Positions 1 through 7,850 of a stretch of 38,427 nt of DNA are shown here, piece by piece. This stretch comes from Chitinispirillales bacterium (lineage in GTDB: Bacteria; Fibrobacterota; Chitinivibrionia; Chitinivibrionales; Chitinispirillaceae): NCBI GenBank assembly GCA_031281485.1, contig JAITFI010000095.1:1-38427 (forward strand), in the 5' to 3' direction. The notes below the pieces were generated by a model. The model was not told the origin of the DNA. It ran no database searches and worked only from the letters and a program-made list of their open reading frames with translations. Within the stretch, counting starts at the first letter, position 1. Each line of letters begins with the position of its first letter. A program made the translations under genes and the position numbers.

Positions 1-168
1 ATAGACTTCGACATGGGGAAAAACATCTACTTACGCTCCGAATTGATATACGGCCTGAGAGCCGCGAACTCGTTTGAATACTTCTGCGCGGATAAAGTGC
101 AATCAGGCACGTGGGCGGAGTTCGGGCAGGGGGTCGCGGTGAAGATCGGGGTGGGCGTTAGGCTTTGA
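1..168 (+). CDS. C-terminus of an outer-membrane beta-barrel protein (5' end outside window)
   Basis: The frame is open from the first base to a TGA at 166-168, giving the last 55 residues of a protein that starts before the window. The residues alternate polar and hydrophobic (for example NIYLRSELIYGL, then GQGVAVKIGVGVRL at the very end), which is the pattern of amphipathic transmembrane beta-strands, and the last strand ends at the C-terminus as in outer-membrane barrels. The function cannot be told from this fragment. It lies upstream of the repeat element at 193-335. Confidence 0.55.
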   Translation: MDFDMGKNIYLRSELIYGLRAANSFEYFCADKVQSGTWAEFGQGVAVKIGVGVRL

Positions 169-192
169 GGCGGATTATAGGATTTTAAAACA

Positions 193-335
193 TTGTCTGA
201 ACTAGGATTTGTAGGATTTAAAGGATTATAGGATTTAAAAGAAAAATGCGCCGGGGAATTAGCGTCTTTTGTGCGGTGACTTGGTTTTTAATCCTATAAT
301 CTGTTTTCTAATCCTACTAATCCTAGTTCAGACAA
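193..335. repeat. Complete palindromic AGGATT/AATCCT repeat element (copy 1)
   Basis: The outer 15 bases are perfect inverted repeats: TTGTCTGAACTAGGA at 193-207 and its complement at 321-335. The left half carries spaced AGGATT units and the right half carries spaced AATCCT units, so the element can fold into a long imperfect hairpin around a unique centre of about 50 nt. Relatives lie in at least eight other gaps of this window. No protein is encoded and no target-site duplication is evident. Confidence 0.8.
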
Positions 336-380
336 CGGTAAGGCGGATAGGGCATAGATTCACATTAACGTATTATAACA

Positions 381-386
381 GGAGGA
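381..386 (+). promoter_or_regulatory. Shine-Dalgarno site of the InlB-repeat lipoprotein
   Basis: A perfect AGGAGG lies 3 bases before the ATG at 390. It fixes the start that gives a well-formed lipoprotein signal peptide. Confidence 0.7.
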
Positions 387-389
387 AAC

Positions 390-3300
390 ATGAGAAAGAC
401 ATTTTTACGTGTGATGTATTTTGTCGTACTTACCACGATCATCTGTATCGGATGCGGCGGTGATGATGGACAGACGAGGAGTTTGCTGGCCGGCGATCTC
501 ATCAACGCAATCACCGGTGGGAGGGGGACGGATACGCCCGTCGTACTCGGCCCCTACACGCTCACGATCAATCCCTTTCCGACGGAAGGCGGGACGGTGT
601 CGCGAAGTCCGAACGCAAGCAGTTACGCCCACGGAACACAAGTCTCCGTGACGGCTGTGGCTACAGACGGCCATAGGTTCACCGGATGGTCGGGCGATGT
701 GAACGATACGAGCGCCACCGTAACCATAACCATGAGCCGCGATCTGACAATAACTGCCAATTTCATTCCTATTAACGTTCAAACATACACCCTCACTGTC
801 AGATTAGAGCCGAGCGTAGGCGGTAATGTCTCACGCGAACCAAATCTGACCGTCTATCGCGACGGAGAACAGGTTACCGTGACGGCTGACGCTCTGCCCG
901 GATATACGTTTACCGGATGGTCCGGCGACGCGAACGGGGCGAACGCCGCAGTAACCGTAACCATGAATCGCGACCTGACAATAACCGCCAATTTCCAACA
1001 ACAGACATATTCGCTATCCACCGGCGCGAATCCGGCATCCGGCGGCACGGTATCACGCGACCCGCAAAAATCCGCTTATACATACGGCGAGCGAGTTACC
1101 GTAACTGCCACACCGGCAGACGGCTACAGCTTCAGAGGTTGGGAGAACAACGCCGCGCCCGCAGACCGTATCGTAACCGTCACTATGGACAGTAACAAGA
1201 CGCTGACAGCAATCTTTGAACAGAACACATATCGGCTCACGACAAACGTGTCCCCGAATGGCTACGGCTCTATATTGCGCAACCCGAACAAGGAAACATA
1301 CACCTACGGAGAACAAGTTACCGTGACGGCGACCCCCGCGACAGCGAGCGGCGACAATTACTACGCGTTTAACGGCTGGACAGGCGCGTTAGAATCTAAT
1401 AGCAACGTAGTAACAATTACAATGGACAACGACAAGGCGCTGACAGCCAATTTCATAGGGGGAACCGTACCCTATTATACACTCGCAACTACCACGAATC
1501 CATCAGACATCGGCGCCGCAATATCACGCAATCCAAACAACGCGTCATACAGAGAAAACCAAACGGTCACAGTGACAGCACCAACGGTAAACGGTTACAC
1601 GTTTACGGGATGGTCGGGCGATGCGACGGGTACGACGAATCCTTTGACGGTTACAGTGAAGGAAGACATGACGCTGATGGCTAATTACAGACAATTGGAT
1701 TACACGCTTAATGTTGCGAGATATCCCACCAACGGAGGCTCAGTATCTCCTAACACCAATACCTACACGTACAACCAAACGGCTACCATAACCGCCACAT
1801 CTGCCAACTGCTACAAGTTTATAGGTTGGTCTGGCGATACATCGGGTATGACAAATCCAATTATGATTAAAATGAACAGCAATAAATCACTGACCGCTAA
1901 TTTTGAGTTGCGTACGTATACGCTTGAAGTCGGCAAAAATATAAACGGCGGTGAAGTGATCAGTAACCCTAATAAGGACGCCTACACATGCGGTGAACAA
2001 GTTACCGTAACGGCTAGGGCGGCGGATGGTTATACGTTTACCGGATGGTCGGGCGCGTTAACGTCTCAAGAAGCTACGGTGACAATTACAATGGACGGCG
2101 ACAAGCAGCTGAAGGCTAATTTCAAACAAGACCAGTACACGCTCACGACAAGCGTGTCATCATCAGGTAGCGGCACAATATCGCGTACCCCAACGTCTAC
2201 AGATCAAACAAAGTATACATGGGGAACGACTGTCACCGTAACTGCTACGCCATCAGGCTGTTACACGTTTACCGGATGGTCGGGAACGGGCGCGCCGACG
2301 CCGGCGTCTACAAACCCTGTTACAATTACTATGGACGGGAACAAGACGCTGGTCGCCAATTTCCAACAAACATATATGCTCACAACAAACGTGTCGCCAA
2401 CGGGTGGTGGTACGGTGTCACGTAGCTTGAATCAGACATGCTATAACCCGGGGACGAATGTTACAGTAACAGCGGAACCAGCAAGCGGCTATGTGTTTAC
2501 GAGATGGTCGGGGGCATCTACATCTACAAATGCAAGCGTGACGGTTGATATGAATAGCAATTTGGAGTTGACGGCTAATTTCCAACAGGTGTACATCCTA
2601 AAGACAAACGTGTCTCCGGGAGGCAGCGGTACGGTATCGCGTAGCCCGGATCAAGCATACTATACTCCGGGAACGAGCGTTACGTTAGAGGCAAACCCGA
2701 TAGACGGTTATGAATTTACTGGGTGGTCGTCTGGAGCGTCGATTTCTCGTACGAGCAAGAGCGTGATGGTTACTATGACTAGTGATTGGGAGTTGACGGC
2801 TAATTTTCACCGGATATATACCCTAATAACAAACATGTCGCCGGTGGATGGCGGTACGGTGTCGCGTAGTCCGAATCAGACGAGCTATATGTCTGGATCG
2901 AGCGTTACGGTAACAGCAGAACCTGCGAGCGGTTATGTATTTACGAGGTGGTCGGGGGCGTCTACATCTACAAGCACGAGTGTGACAGTTGCTATGAATA
3001 GTAATTTGGAGTTGACGGCTAATTTTGAGCATGCTCTCACAATTAACCAGATAGGTCAGGGTATTGTATCTCGTAGTCCTGACCAAACGAGTTATAGCCA
3101 CGGGACGAGTGTTACCATAACGGCTACGCCTACGAACGGTTACTTTATCGGATGGTCGGGAGCATCAAGCTCTAAAAGTACAAGTATAACGATTACGATG
3201 GATGGGAACAAGACATTAACCGCGAGTTTTCGGACATACAAGACAGTAAGAATAGGTAATCAGACGTGGATGGCAGAAAACGCAGACTATCAACCGCCAA

Positions 3301-3719
3301 CAGGTAATTCTTGGTGCTACGATAATCGCGCCGATAACTGTGACAAATATGGTAGATTGTACGATTGGAATACAGCGAGAGCTAGTTGTCCAAGTGGATG
3401 GCATTTACCGTCTCGCCCAGAGTGGAATACGTTGGTAACAACGGCGGGCGCAGTGGCAGGTACGACGTTGAAAGCAAGAAGTGGATGGAACCAAAACGGC
3501 AATGGAACTGACGATTACGGATTTTCGGCTCTGCCGGGCGGCTACCGGGATCCGAATGGTTCTTTCAACCATGTCGGCCTTTGGGGCAACTGGTGGACAA
3601 ACACAGATAGCGACGCTAACACCGCTCACATCCGTCTCATATACCGTGATGACGGCGGCGTGAGAGATGGCGACCGTAATAAGGGCTTCGGTTACTCTGT
3701 GCGCTGCTTGCAGGACTGA
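390..3719 (+). CDS. Lipoprotein with 12 InlB B-type repeats and a C-terminal FISUMP domain
   Basis: This is a 1109-residue surface lipoprotein. Residues 1-22 form a signal peptide ending in a lipobox-like IICIGC, so Cys22 or a nearby Cys is the likely lipidation site. Residues of about 52-945 hold twelve tandem repeats of about 70-80 residues. Each has the form Y-T-L-T...G-G-x-V-S-R-x-P...V-T-V-T-A...F-x-G-W-S-G...L-T-A-N-F, which matches the divergent InlB B-repeat (Flg_new_2) family. Repeats 9 and 11 are almost identical, a sign of recent duplication. The last 165 or so residues (from TVRIGNQTWMAEN to GYSVRCLQD) are a Fibrobacter succinogenes major paralogous domain, with typical WCYDN, YGRLYDWNTA, CPSGWHLP and ALPGGYR motifs. 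The family link is clear. Adhesion or substrate binding at the cell surface is inference. The repeat count may vary between strains by recombination. Confidence 0.88.
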   Translation: MRKTFLRVMYFVVLTTIICIGCGGDDGQTRSLLAGDLINAITGGRGTDTPVVLGPYTLTINPFPTEGGTVSRSPNASSYAHGTQVSVTAVATDGHRFTGWSGDVNDTSATVTITMSRDLTITANFIPINVQTYTLTVRLEPSVGGNVSREPNLTVYRDGEQVTVTADALPGYTFTGWSGDANGANAAVTVTMNRDLTITANFQQQTYSLSTGANPASGGTVSRDPQKSAYTYGERVTVTATPADGYSFRGWENNAAPADRIVTVTMDSNKTLTAIFEQNTYRLTTNVSPNGYGSILRNPNKETYTYGEQVTVTATPATASGDNYYAFNGWTGALESNSNVVTITMDNDKALTANFIGGTVPYYTLATTTNPSDIGAAISRNPNNASYRENQTVTVTAPTVNGYTFTGWSGDATGTTNPLTVTVKEDMTLMANYRQLDYTLNVARYPTNGGSVSPNTNTYTYNQTATITATSANCYKFIGWSGDTSGMTNPIMIKMNSNKSLTANFELRTYTLEVGKNINGGEVISNPNKDAYTCGEQVTVTARAADGYTFTGWSGALTSQEATVTITMDGDKQLKANFKQDQYTLTTSVSSSGSGTISRTPTSTDQTKYTWGTTVTVTATPSGCYTFTGWSGTGAPTPASTNPVTITMDGNKTLVANFQQTYMLTTNVSPTGGGTVSRSLNQTCYNPGTNVTVTAEPASGYVFTRWSGASTSTNASVTVDMNSNLELTANFQQVYILKTNVSPGGSGTVSRSPDQAYYTPGTSVTLEANPIDGYEFTGWSSGASISRTSKSVMVTMTSDWELTANFHRIYTLITNMSPVDGGTVSRSPNQTSYMSGSSVTVTAEPASGYVFTRWSGASTSTSTSVTVAMNSNLELTANFEHALTINQIGQGIVSRSPDQTSYSHGTSVTITATPTNGYFIGWSGASSSKSTSITITMDGNKTLTASFRTYKTVRIGNQTWMAENADYQPPTGNSWCYDNRADNCDKYGRLYDWNTARASCPSGWHLPSRPEWNTLVTTAGAVAGTTLKARSGWNQNGNGTDDYGFSALPGGYRDPNGSFNHVGLWGNWWTNTDSDANTAHIRLIYRDDGGVRDGDRNKGFGYSVRCLQD
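556..3230 (+). repeat. Twelve in-gene tandem repeats of about 210-240 bp (InlB B-type modules)
   Basis: The DNA encoding the twelve modules repeats with conserved blocks such as GTTACCGTAACGGC and GGATGGTCGGG, while the inter-module joins vary. Modules 9 and 11 are the most alike at DNA level. The array is a likely site of slippage or unequal crossing-over and a possible place for assembly collapse. Confidence 0.75.
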
Positions 3720-3822
3720 GTGCGCCAGTTCGGCACGTGTAATATAGCACGATGAAACACCGTGTCATGTTTCGTAGAATATGTAGTAATAACATTTAAC
3801 CATCACAAAAAAAGGAGTGTTT

Positions 3823-4611
3823 ATGTCAAAGGTTTTCTTTACCCGGCATGGCCGGGCGTTCTTGTTGGCGACAACAATTGCGGCGGTTTTCGCGTCAAGC
3901 GCGTGGGCGCAGTGGGTTGGTGGGAACGGAAGTGGGAATGCGGCAGTGCCATTTTTGGTGAATGTCGACGCTACTATAAGGGCGGAGAAGACATGGCTAG
4001 ATGGATGTCCTGCGCTTTCTGCTGAGCCAATCACCGTAACAGCCAATCAAGCAGACACTATGCATTTCAGCATATGGCCTTGTCTCGGCGTACAGTACGG
4101 AGCACAAAGACAGACAAGCGTTCCGGCAATCGTCAGCAACCGAAGCGGGAAGGTTACCGTCAACTTACAGGCGCAATCGTACAAGAACGCGGAGATCTCG
4201 CTGTATACGGTAAACGGTAAACTGATTTTGCGCAATAAAGTATCCGCTTCTGGCGCGGTCAACAGCATATCGCGTCCGAATGTCGCCACGGGGGTCTATC
4301 TATTGTCGGTGAGGGGAATGGACGGCTATGCCGTTGCGTCCCGTCTTACTCACGGCGGCGGTGGGTTGAATATCAATGCAGTCTTCGGCAATGGAAGCGA
4401 AAACCTTTCCGTCGTTCCGCAAATGACGAAGAAAGCGGCTGATGATACATCGTGGTGGTGGGTGAGGATAACCGTATCGGCGAGTGTTGCCGGATATAAA
4501 GACAGTGTGTATACGCTTTTACTTGTTGATGGGGAGGATAGCGCTCTGCAGAATATAACATTGCGAGAGGAATCTTCCGAAGAGCCTATAGTTATAGGTA
4601 ACAAGAGATGA
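3823..4611 (+). CDS. Exported protein with a Por-like sorting module in its middle
   Basis: I start this 262-residue protein at the ATG at 3823 because AAAGGAG at 3811-3817 is correctly spaced; an in-frame GTG at 3817 lies inside that site. Residues of about 8-30 are a signal peptide ending ASSAWAQ. The region AEISLYTVNGKLILRNK ... GVYLLSVRG resembles the C-terminal sorting domains of Fibrobacter and Bacteroidetes secreted proteins, but here it is internal. The rest (AVPFLVNVDATI, TSVPAIVSNRSGKVTVNL, RLTHGGGGLNINAVFG, ALQNITLR) is closely related to the first 250 residues of the beta-helix protein at 24369-26336. This protein may therefore be a stand-alone version of that N-terminal module. 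No enzyme motif is seen and the function is unknown. Confidence 0.75.
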   Translation: MSKVFFTRHGRAFLLATTIAAVFASSAWAQWVGGNGSGNAAVPFLVNVDATIRAEKTWLDGCPALSAEPITVTANQADTMHFSIWPCLGVQYGAQRQTSVPAIVSNRSGKVTVNLQAQSYKNAEISLYTVNGKLILRNKVSASGAVNSISRPNVATGVYLLSVRGMDGYAVASRLTHGGGGLNINAVFGNGSENLSVVPQMTKKAADDTSWWWVRITVSASVAGYKDSVYTLLLVDGEDSALQNITLREESSEEPIVIGNKR

Positions 4612-4724
4612 ATGAAGAATATTTTTAACATCGGGACGGCGTGCTGGCGGTGTTATTGAAACGTTGAAGCGTAAAGAGCATCCGGCACACTGAACATTGG
4701 GCAAGACGTCGCGAGGTTAGTTTT

Positions 4725-4766
4725 GTTCTTCCCGGCAATTGCGCCGGGGGGAACATCATATTTTTT
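4725..4766. terminator. Candidate hairpin terminator between convergent genes
   Basis: GTTCTTCCCGGC at 4725-4736 pairs with GCCGGGGGGAAC at 4743-4754, with two G-U pairs, around a 6-nt loop. A T-run follows at 4760-4766 after a short gap. It lies between the exported protein gene and the end of the first HEPN gene, which read towards each other. Confidence 0.4.
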
Positions 4767-5179
4767 CACGAATTGGTCCCGAACCCCATTTCCGCCAACT
4801 TAGATTTTGTGAACTCCAATATTTTGCGGGCATGGTTCAGAGCTTGTTTCATGTCCGATTCCTCCAATGACAATTTGGGCGGATAGCGGGTATCGGATAT
4901 GTACGCAGTTAATGTATAGCAGTAATCGGCATAATTATCAAAGTCCGACGAATACTGTTTGCAATACTTTATTAGAACGACAAGGTCGTGCGTTTTAACC
5001 GGGGTATCGCCATTTGCGGCTATATAGCCTTTTAATATTTTCTCGGCGGCTTGTTGGCAATGGAAACATATTATTTCCACGGGAGCCGGATGAAAAGTGT
5101 TCGCGGATTTTAGCGCGTAATCATAATCCATTTGAGCAAGGTAGATCCATTCACCGACTATGGCGTTATTTGTGCTCAT
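4766..5179 (-). CDS. HEPN-domain protein, first copy (partner of the adjacent nucleotidyltransferase)
   Basis: This 137-residue all-helical protein has the PF05168-type HEPN signature CFHCQQAAEKILKGY followed by a THDL motif and DTRYPP. I chose the ATG at 5179 because it overlaps the upstream nucleotidyltransferase stop by 14 nt, which is usual translational coupling for these pairs; a longer in-frame extension up to 5251 runs through the partner gene. HEPN proteins paired with minimal nucleotidyltransferases are often toxin-antitoxin systems in which the HEPN protein is an RNase. I do not see a clear Rx4-6H ribonuclease motif, so RNase activity is uncertain. The last 15 residues (ILEFTKSKLAEMGFG) are the same as in the second copy at 7037-7450, while the middle differs. 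Confidence 0.8.
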   Translation of the reverse strand: MSTNNAIVGEWIYLAQMDYDYALKSANTFHPAPVEIICFHCQQAAEKILKGYIAANGDTPVKTHDLVVLIKYCKQYSSDFDNYADYCYTLTAYISDTRYPPKLSLEESDMKQALNHARKILEFTKSKLAEMGFGTNS

Positions 5180-5495
5180 ACAGCACCATGCCTTCCTTTG
5201 CGATTTCGTGTTCAAGCGAACCGGCGTATGCCGCGCGATAAGAAAAATCATCCTGAGTACGGGTAAACAAATCTAACGGAGTTTCTTGAATATCGTATAT
5301 TTTTCTCCGTAAATCAATGGTAATATCTATAGGGCGTCTATCTCGTACCGGCGTGATGACGCACAAATCAATGTCGCTGTCGGAGGTTTCGTCTCCCCTT
5401 GCGTATGAGCCGAACAGGATGATTTTGGTTACGATCCCCGTTTCGGCCAGCGTACTTACGATTTTGTCGAGTTCGGTTTTGACATTTTGGTTCAT
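5166..5495 (-). CDS. Minimal nucleotidyltransferase (MNT), first copy
   Basis: This 109-residue protein has the nucleotidyltransferase motif GS-x10-D-x-D at Gly29-Ser30 to Asp41/Asp43 (ILFGSYARGDETSDSDID) and a later LDLF strand that would carry the third acidic residue. In known MNT-HEPN modules the MNT protein is the antitoxin and can act by adenylylating the HEPN partner; that role here is inference. It is transcribed from the promoter at 5527-5555 and is coupled to the HEPN gene by a 14-nt overlap. The first 50 residues are nearly identical to the second copy at 7443-7772, whereas residues 51-109 are clearly diverged. Confidence 0.85.
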   Translation of the reverse strand: MNQNVKTELDKIVSTLAETGIVTKIILFGSYARGDETSDSDIDLCVITPVRDRRPIDITIDLRRKIYDIQETPLDLFTRTQDDFSYRAAYAGSLEHEIAKEGMVLYEHK

Positions 5496-5526
5496 ATTGG
5501 TACGTCCTTTGGGTGTAGTATGTAAT

Positions 5527-5555
5527 ATAATAAAAAGCCAATGTGTTTTGGTGAA
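5527..5555 (-). promoter_or_regulatory. Promoter of the first MNT-HEPN pair
   Basis: Read on the minus strand, TTCACC (complement at 5550-5555) and TATTAT (complement at 5527-5532) are separated by 17 nt. The same two boxes and spacing are kept upstream of the second pair at 7804-7832, which supports the call. Confidence 0.5.
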
Positions 5556-5627
5556 AAATTTAGTATAATATACATAACTCGTTGATATATAATGAGTTAT
5601 GTGGTATGGTGTATATTGTGTATGCCT

Positions 5628-5666
5628 CCCGTCGTGTCTTCCCGTGGGTCTTGCGGGCTGGTTTCA
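5628..5666. repeat. Left copy of a 38-39 bp direct repeat flanking the RhuM gene
   Basis: The block begins CCCGTCGTGTCTTCCCG and ends GCGGGCTGGTTTCA. It matches 7002-7039 with only a few differences and the loss of one base. The core can form a short CCCGC/GCGGG-type hairpin in the right copy. The right copy overlaps the stop codon of the second HEPN gene. Confidence 0.7.
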
Positions 5667-6015
5667 TCCCCAATTATCAATTCCTCCTTATCCGGTCATT
5701 CCCGCCCCCGAAAGGCGCCCCCCTCGTCCCGCCCCGTCATCCGCCCTCGTCTCGCGGTCGGCTGGTTTTGTCGGTTGTTGGCTAGTTGTATCTAGCGGCG
5801 TTGTCTCCAACTCATCCGACAGCTATTGGGTCGTGTGGGTTGTTGGGTAACCAATGGTCGGTTGGTAAGTCGTCTCTAATGTTTAAGTAAAAAGGCAAAA
5901 GTGCAGACAATGCCTGCACTTTTAAACACCCAAAAGATCGCCCCCACCCTAGTCTATCGGCACCAAGTCGATGGATGTCTAAAAGTGGCTAATATGTTGA
6001 TTTATATGTAGGATA
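5667..6015. other. Gene-free stretch upstream of the truncated RhuM gene
   Basis: The region starts with C-rich sequence containing GGTCATTCCCGC, the kind of unit found in short palindromic genomic repeats, then becomes AT-rich. A perfect 10-bp hairpin (AAAAGTGCAG at 5897-5906, CTGCACTTTT at 5914-5923) is the only clear structure. Three overlapping short open frames at 5582-5850 are low-complexity Pro/Arg/Ser-rich and I do not consider them genes. The missing start of the RhuM gene is not found here. Confidence 0.5.
5897..5923. other. Perfect 10-bp hairpin in the gap before RhuM
   Basis: AAAAGTGCAG and CTGCACTTTT are perfectly complementary around the 7-nt loop ACAATGC. A-rich sequence precedes it and TTTAAAC follows. 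It could terminate transcription in either direction or be a short mobile palindrome remnant. Confidence 0.4.
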
Positions 6016-6927
6016 GTGGTATTTGTTGTTAATATTCCCGCCATCAGCAAACATCTGAAGAATATTTTTAATGATGAGGAATTAGTGCCAGATTCAACTG
6101 TTTCCAAAATGGAAACAGTTCAAATGGAGGGTGGGCGCGAAGTAGCCCGTACACAAGATTTTTACAGTCTAGACGCCATAATCGCTGTCGGTTATCGCGT
6201 AAACTCGAAAAAAGCGACACGTTTCCGTCAGTGGGCGACAAATGCGTTGAAAGAGTACATAAAAAAGGGGTATTTGCTCAATGAGGAATTCCTAAAAAAC
6301 GGTAAACCGTTTGGTAGGGACTATTTTGACGAGCTTTTGGAAAAAATCCGCGAGATTCGTGCCAGTGAGCGGCGAGCGTACCAGAAAATTGCTGACGTGT
6401 TTGAACAGTGTAGTTATGATTACGATAAAACAAGTGATCTTACAAAAGAGTTTTATACTTTTGTACAGAACAAACTCCACTTTGCGGTGACGGGGAAAAC
6501 AGTTGCGGAATTGATTTTTGAGCGTGTCGCTCCCGACCATCCGACAATGGGGCTTACGACATGGAAAAACGCGCCGGACGGGAAGATTCTGAAAAAAGAT
6601 ATTTATATCGCTAAGAATTATCTGAACGAGGATGAACTCTCCCGTATGAATCGGCTGGTGACCATGTTCATCGACTATGCAGAATTGATGGCCGAAGACG
6701 GCGTTGCTATGAGCATGCAAGATTGGTTGAATGAAACCGATAACTTCTTGAAAAACAACCGTCGCCGTGTCCTGCCGGACAAAGGACGTATATCCAATGA
6801 AGACGCACTGAAAAAGGCGGATGACGTATACAAACAATTCCGCGTAAGACAAGATAATGACTATATCTCGTCGTTTGATAGGGACATGGTGGAATATTTG
6901 AAAGGTCGTGGGGAACAAAGCGATTAG
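6016..6927 (+). pseudogene. 5'-truncated RhuM-family protein
   Basis: The 303-residue frame opens at a GTG with no ribosome binding site and runs straight into IPAISKHLKNIF, the helix-turn-helix-like segment that in RhuM-family proteins normally follows about 40 residues ending in a WLTQ-x-x-x-A-x-LF-type block. That N-terminal block is missing and an in-frame TGA lies at 5998-6000. The rest is intact and typical: EGGREVARTQDFYSLDAIIAVGYRVNS, FRQWATNALKEYIKKGY, YFDELLEKIREIRASERR, AVTGKTVAELI. RhuM proteins are often found in genomic islands and beside restriction or mobile genes; their biochemical role is not settled. I call it a probable pseudogene, though translation of a shortened protein cannot be ruled out. 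It lies between direct repeats (5628-5666 and 7002-7039). Confidence 0.75.
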
Positions 6928-7001
6928 ACGTACAAACGAGACAGTCGGGTATGTCCCAAATTTTGTGTAAACCATCGCGCATAGATTATATTAAATAGTC
7001 C

Positions 7002-7039
7002 CCCGCCGTGTCTTCCCGCGGTCTTGCGGGCTGGTTTCA
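7002..7039. repeat. Right copy of the direct repeat flanking RhuM
   Basis: It begins CCCGCCGTGTCTTCCCGC and ends GCGGGCTGGTTTCA, nearly identical to 5628-5666. Its last three bases are the stop codon (TGA on the minus strand) of the second HEPN gene, so the repeat abuts that gene exactly. Confidence 0.7.
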
Positions 7040-7450
7040 CATCGTCCCGAACCCCATTTCCGCCAACTTGGATTTTGTGAATTCCAGTATATCGCCGGCA
7101 CATTTCAAAGCATCATTCATATCCTCAACGGTTATATCTTTGTCGGATGGGTAACGAGATTTTGTTATATGCTCATTTAGCGTTGAACAAGCGACACCTA
7201 GAACATCAAAATCATTGGAGTACTGCCTACACGATATTAGTAGCACATCAAGTCTATGTTCCTTGTTTCGTGCGCCGTCTTTAGCTATTGTGTACGCTTT
7301 AAGAATTTTTTCAGCCGATTGCTGGCAATCATAACACACTTGCCGAGGAGAATACGGATTGCCTACCGCTTTTGCTCTTGCGATGGCGCTATTGTAATCT
7401 TCCTGAGCAAATTGTATCCATTTCTTTACCTCAAAAATATCTTCATCCAT
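7037..7450 (-). CDS. HEPN-domain protein, second copy
   Basis: This 137-residue HEPN protein has exactly the length of the first copy and the same signature layout: WIQFAQEDYNSAI, CYDCQQSAEKILKAYTI, SRYP, then the shared tail ILEFTKSKLAEMGFGT. I place the start at the ATG at 7450, which overlaps the partner stop codon by 8 nt; an alternative ATG lies five codons upstream. The stop lies inside the direct repeat at 7002-7039. As in copy one, no clear Rx4-6H motif is present. The probable role is the toxin-like half of an MNT-HEPN pair. Confidence 0.8.
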   Translation of the reverse strand: MDEDIFEVKKWIQFAQEDYNSAIARAKAVGNPYSPRQVCYDCQQSAEKILKAYTIAKDGARNKEHRLDVLLISCRQYSNDFDVLGVACSTLNEHITKSRYPSDKDITVEDMNDALKCAGDILEFTKSKLAEMGFGTM

Positions 7451-7772
7451 ACAATACCACCCCATGATCTACGATGTGGCGTTGAAATGAGCGCGGTTGT
7501 GCCGTACGGGCTAAAAAATCGTCCTGATTATAGGTAAATAAATCTAACGCCGAATTTTGCACTTTAAGTAATTTTACCCGAAATTCTATAGATGTTTCGG
7601 TAAGGCGTCTCCCTTCGTCTTTTACCGGCGTGAGGACGCACAAATCGATATCGCTTTTGGGGGTTTCTTCGCCCTTAGCGTATGAGCCGAACAGGATGAT
7701 TTTGGTTACGATCCCCGTTTCGGCCAGAGTGCTTACGATCTTGTCGAGTTCGGCTTTGACTGTTTGGTTCAT
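7443..7772 (-). CDS. Minimal nucleotidyltransferase (MNT), second copy
   Basis: This 109-residue nucleotidyltransferase has GS-x10-D-x-D (ILFGSYAKGEETPKSDID, Gly29 to Asp43). Its first 50 residues nearly match copy one, but the rest (for example ARTAQPRSFQRHIVDHG) is different. The upstream leader and promoter are also conserved between copies. It is the likely antitoxin or AMP-transferring partner of the HEPN protein, coupled by an 8-nt overlap. Confidence 0.85.
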   Translation of the reverse strand: MNQTVKAELDKIVSTLAETGIVTKIILFGSYAKGEETPKSDIDLCVLTPVKDEGRRLTETSIEFRVKLLKVQNSALDLFTYNQDDFLARTAQPRSFQRHIVDHGVVLYG

Positions 7773-7803
7773 ATTGGCGCGTCCTTTTGGTATGATATAT
7801 AAT

Positions 7804-7832
7804 ATAATAAAAAAACAATGTGTTTTGGTGAA
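7804..7832 (-). promoter_or_regulatory. Promoter of the second MNT-HEPN pair
   Basis: TTCACC (complement at 7827-7832) and TATTAT (complement at 7804-7809) are 17 nt apart on the minus strand, as in the first pair. The leader down to the start codon is also similar, including GGACG before CAATATG. Confidence 0.5.
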
Positions 7833-7850
7833 AAAAAGCTATAATTCCCG

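Noticed and set aside
193-335. AGGATT/AATCCT runs considered as CRISPR repeats
   Set aside because: Units are 7-10 nt, unevenly spaced, with no unique spacers of constant length and no cas genes.
4766-5495. First pair considered as HepT/MntA type with an Rx4HxY motif
   Set aside because: The HEPN protein has no Rx4HxY; it fits the broader PF05168 HEPN family better.
5582-5850. Three overlapping short frames after the first MNT-HEPN pair
   Set aside because: Pro/Ser/Arg-rich translation of C-rich repeat DNA, no ribosome site, no family resemblance.
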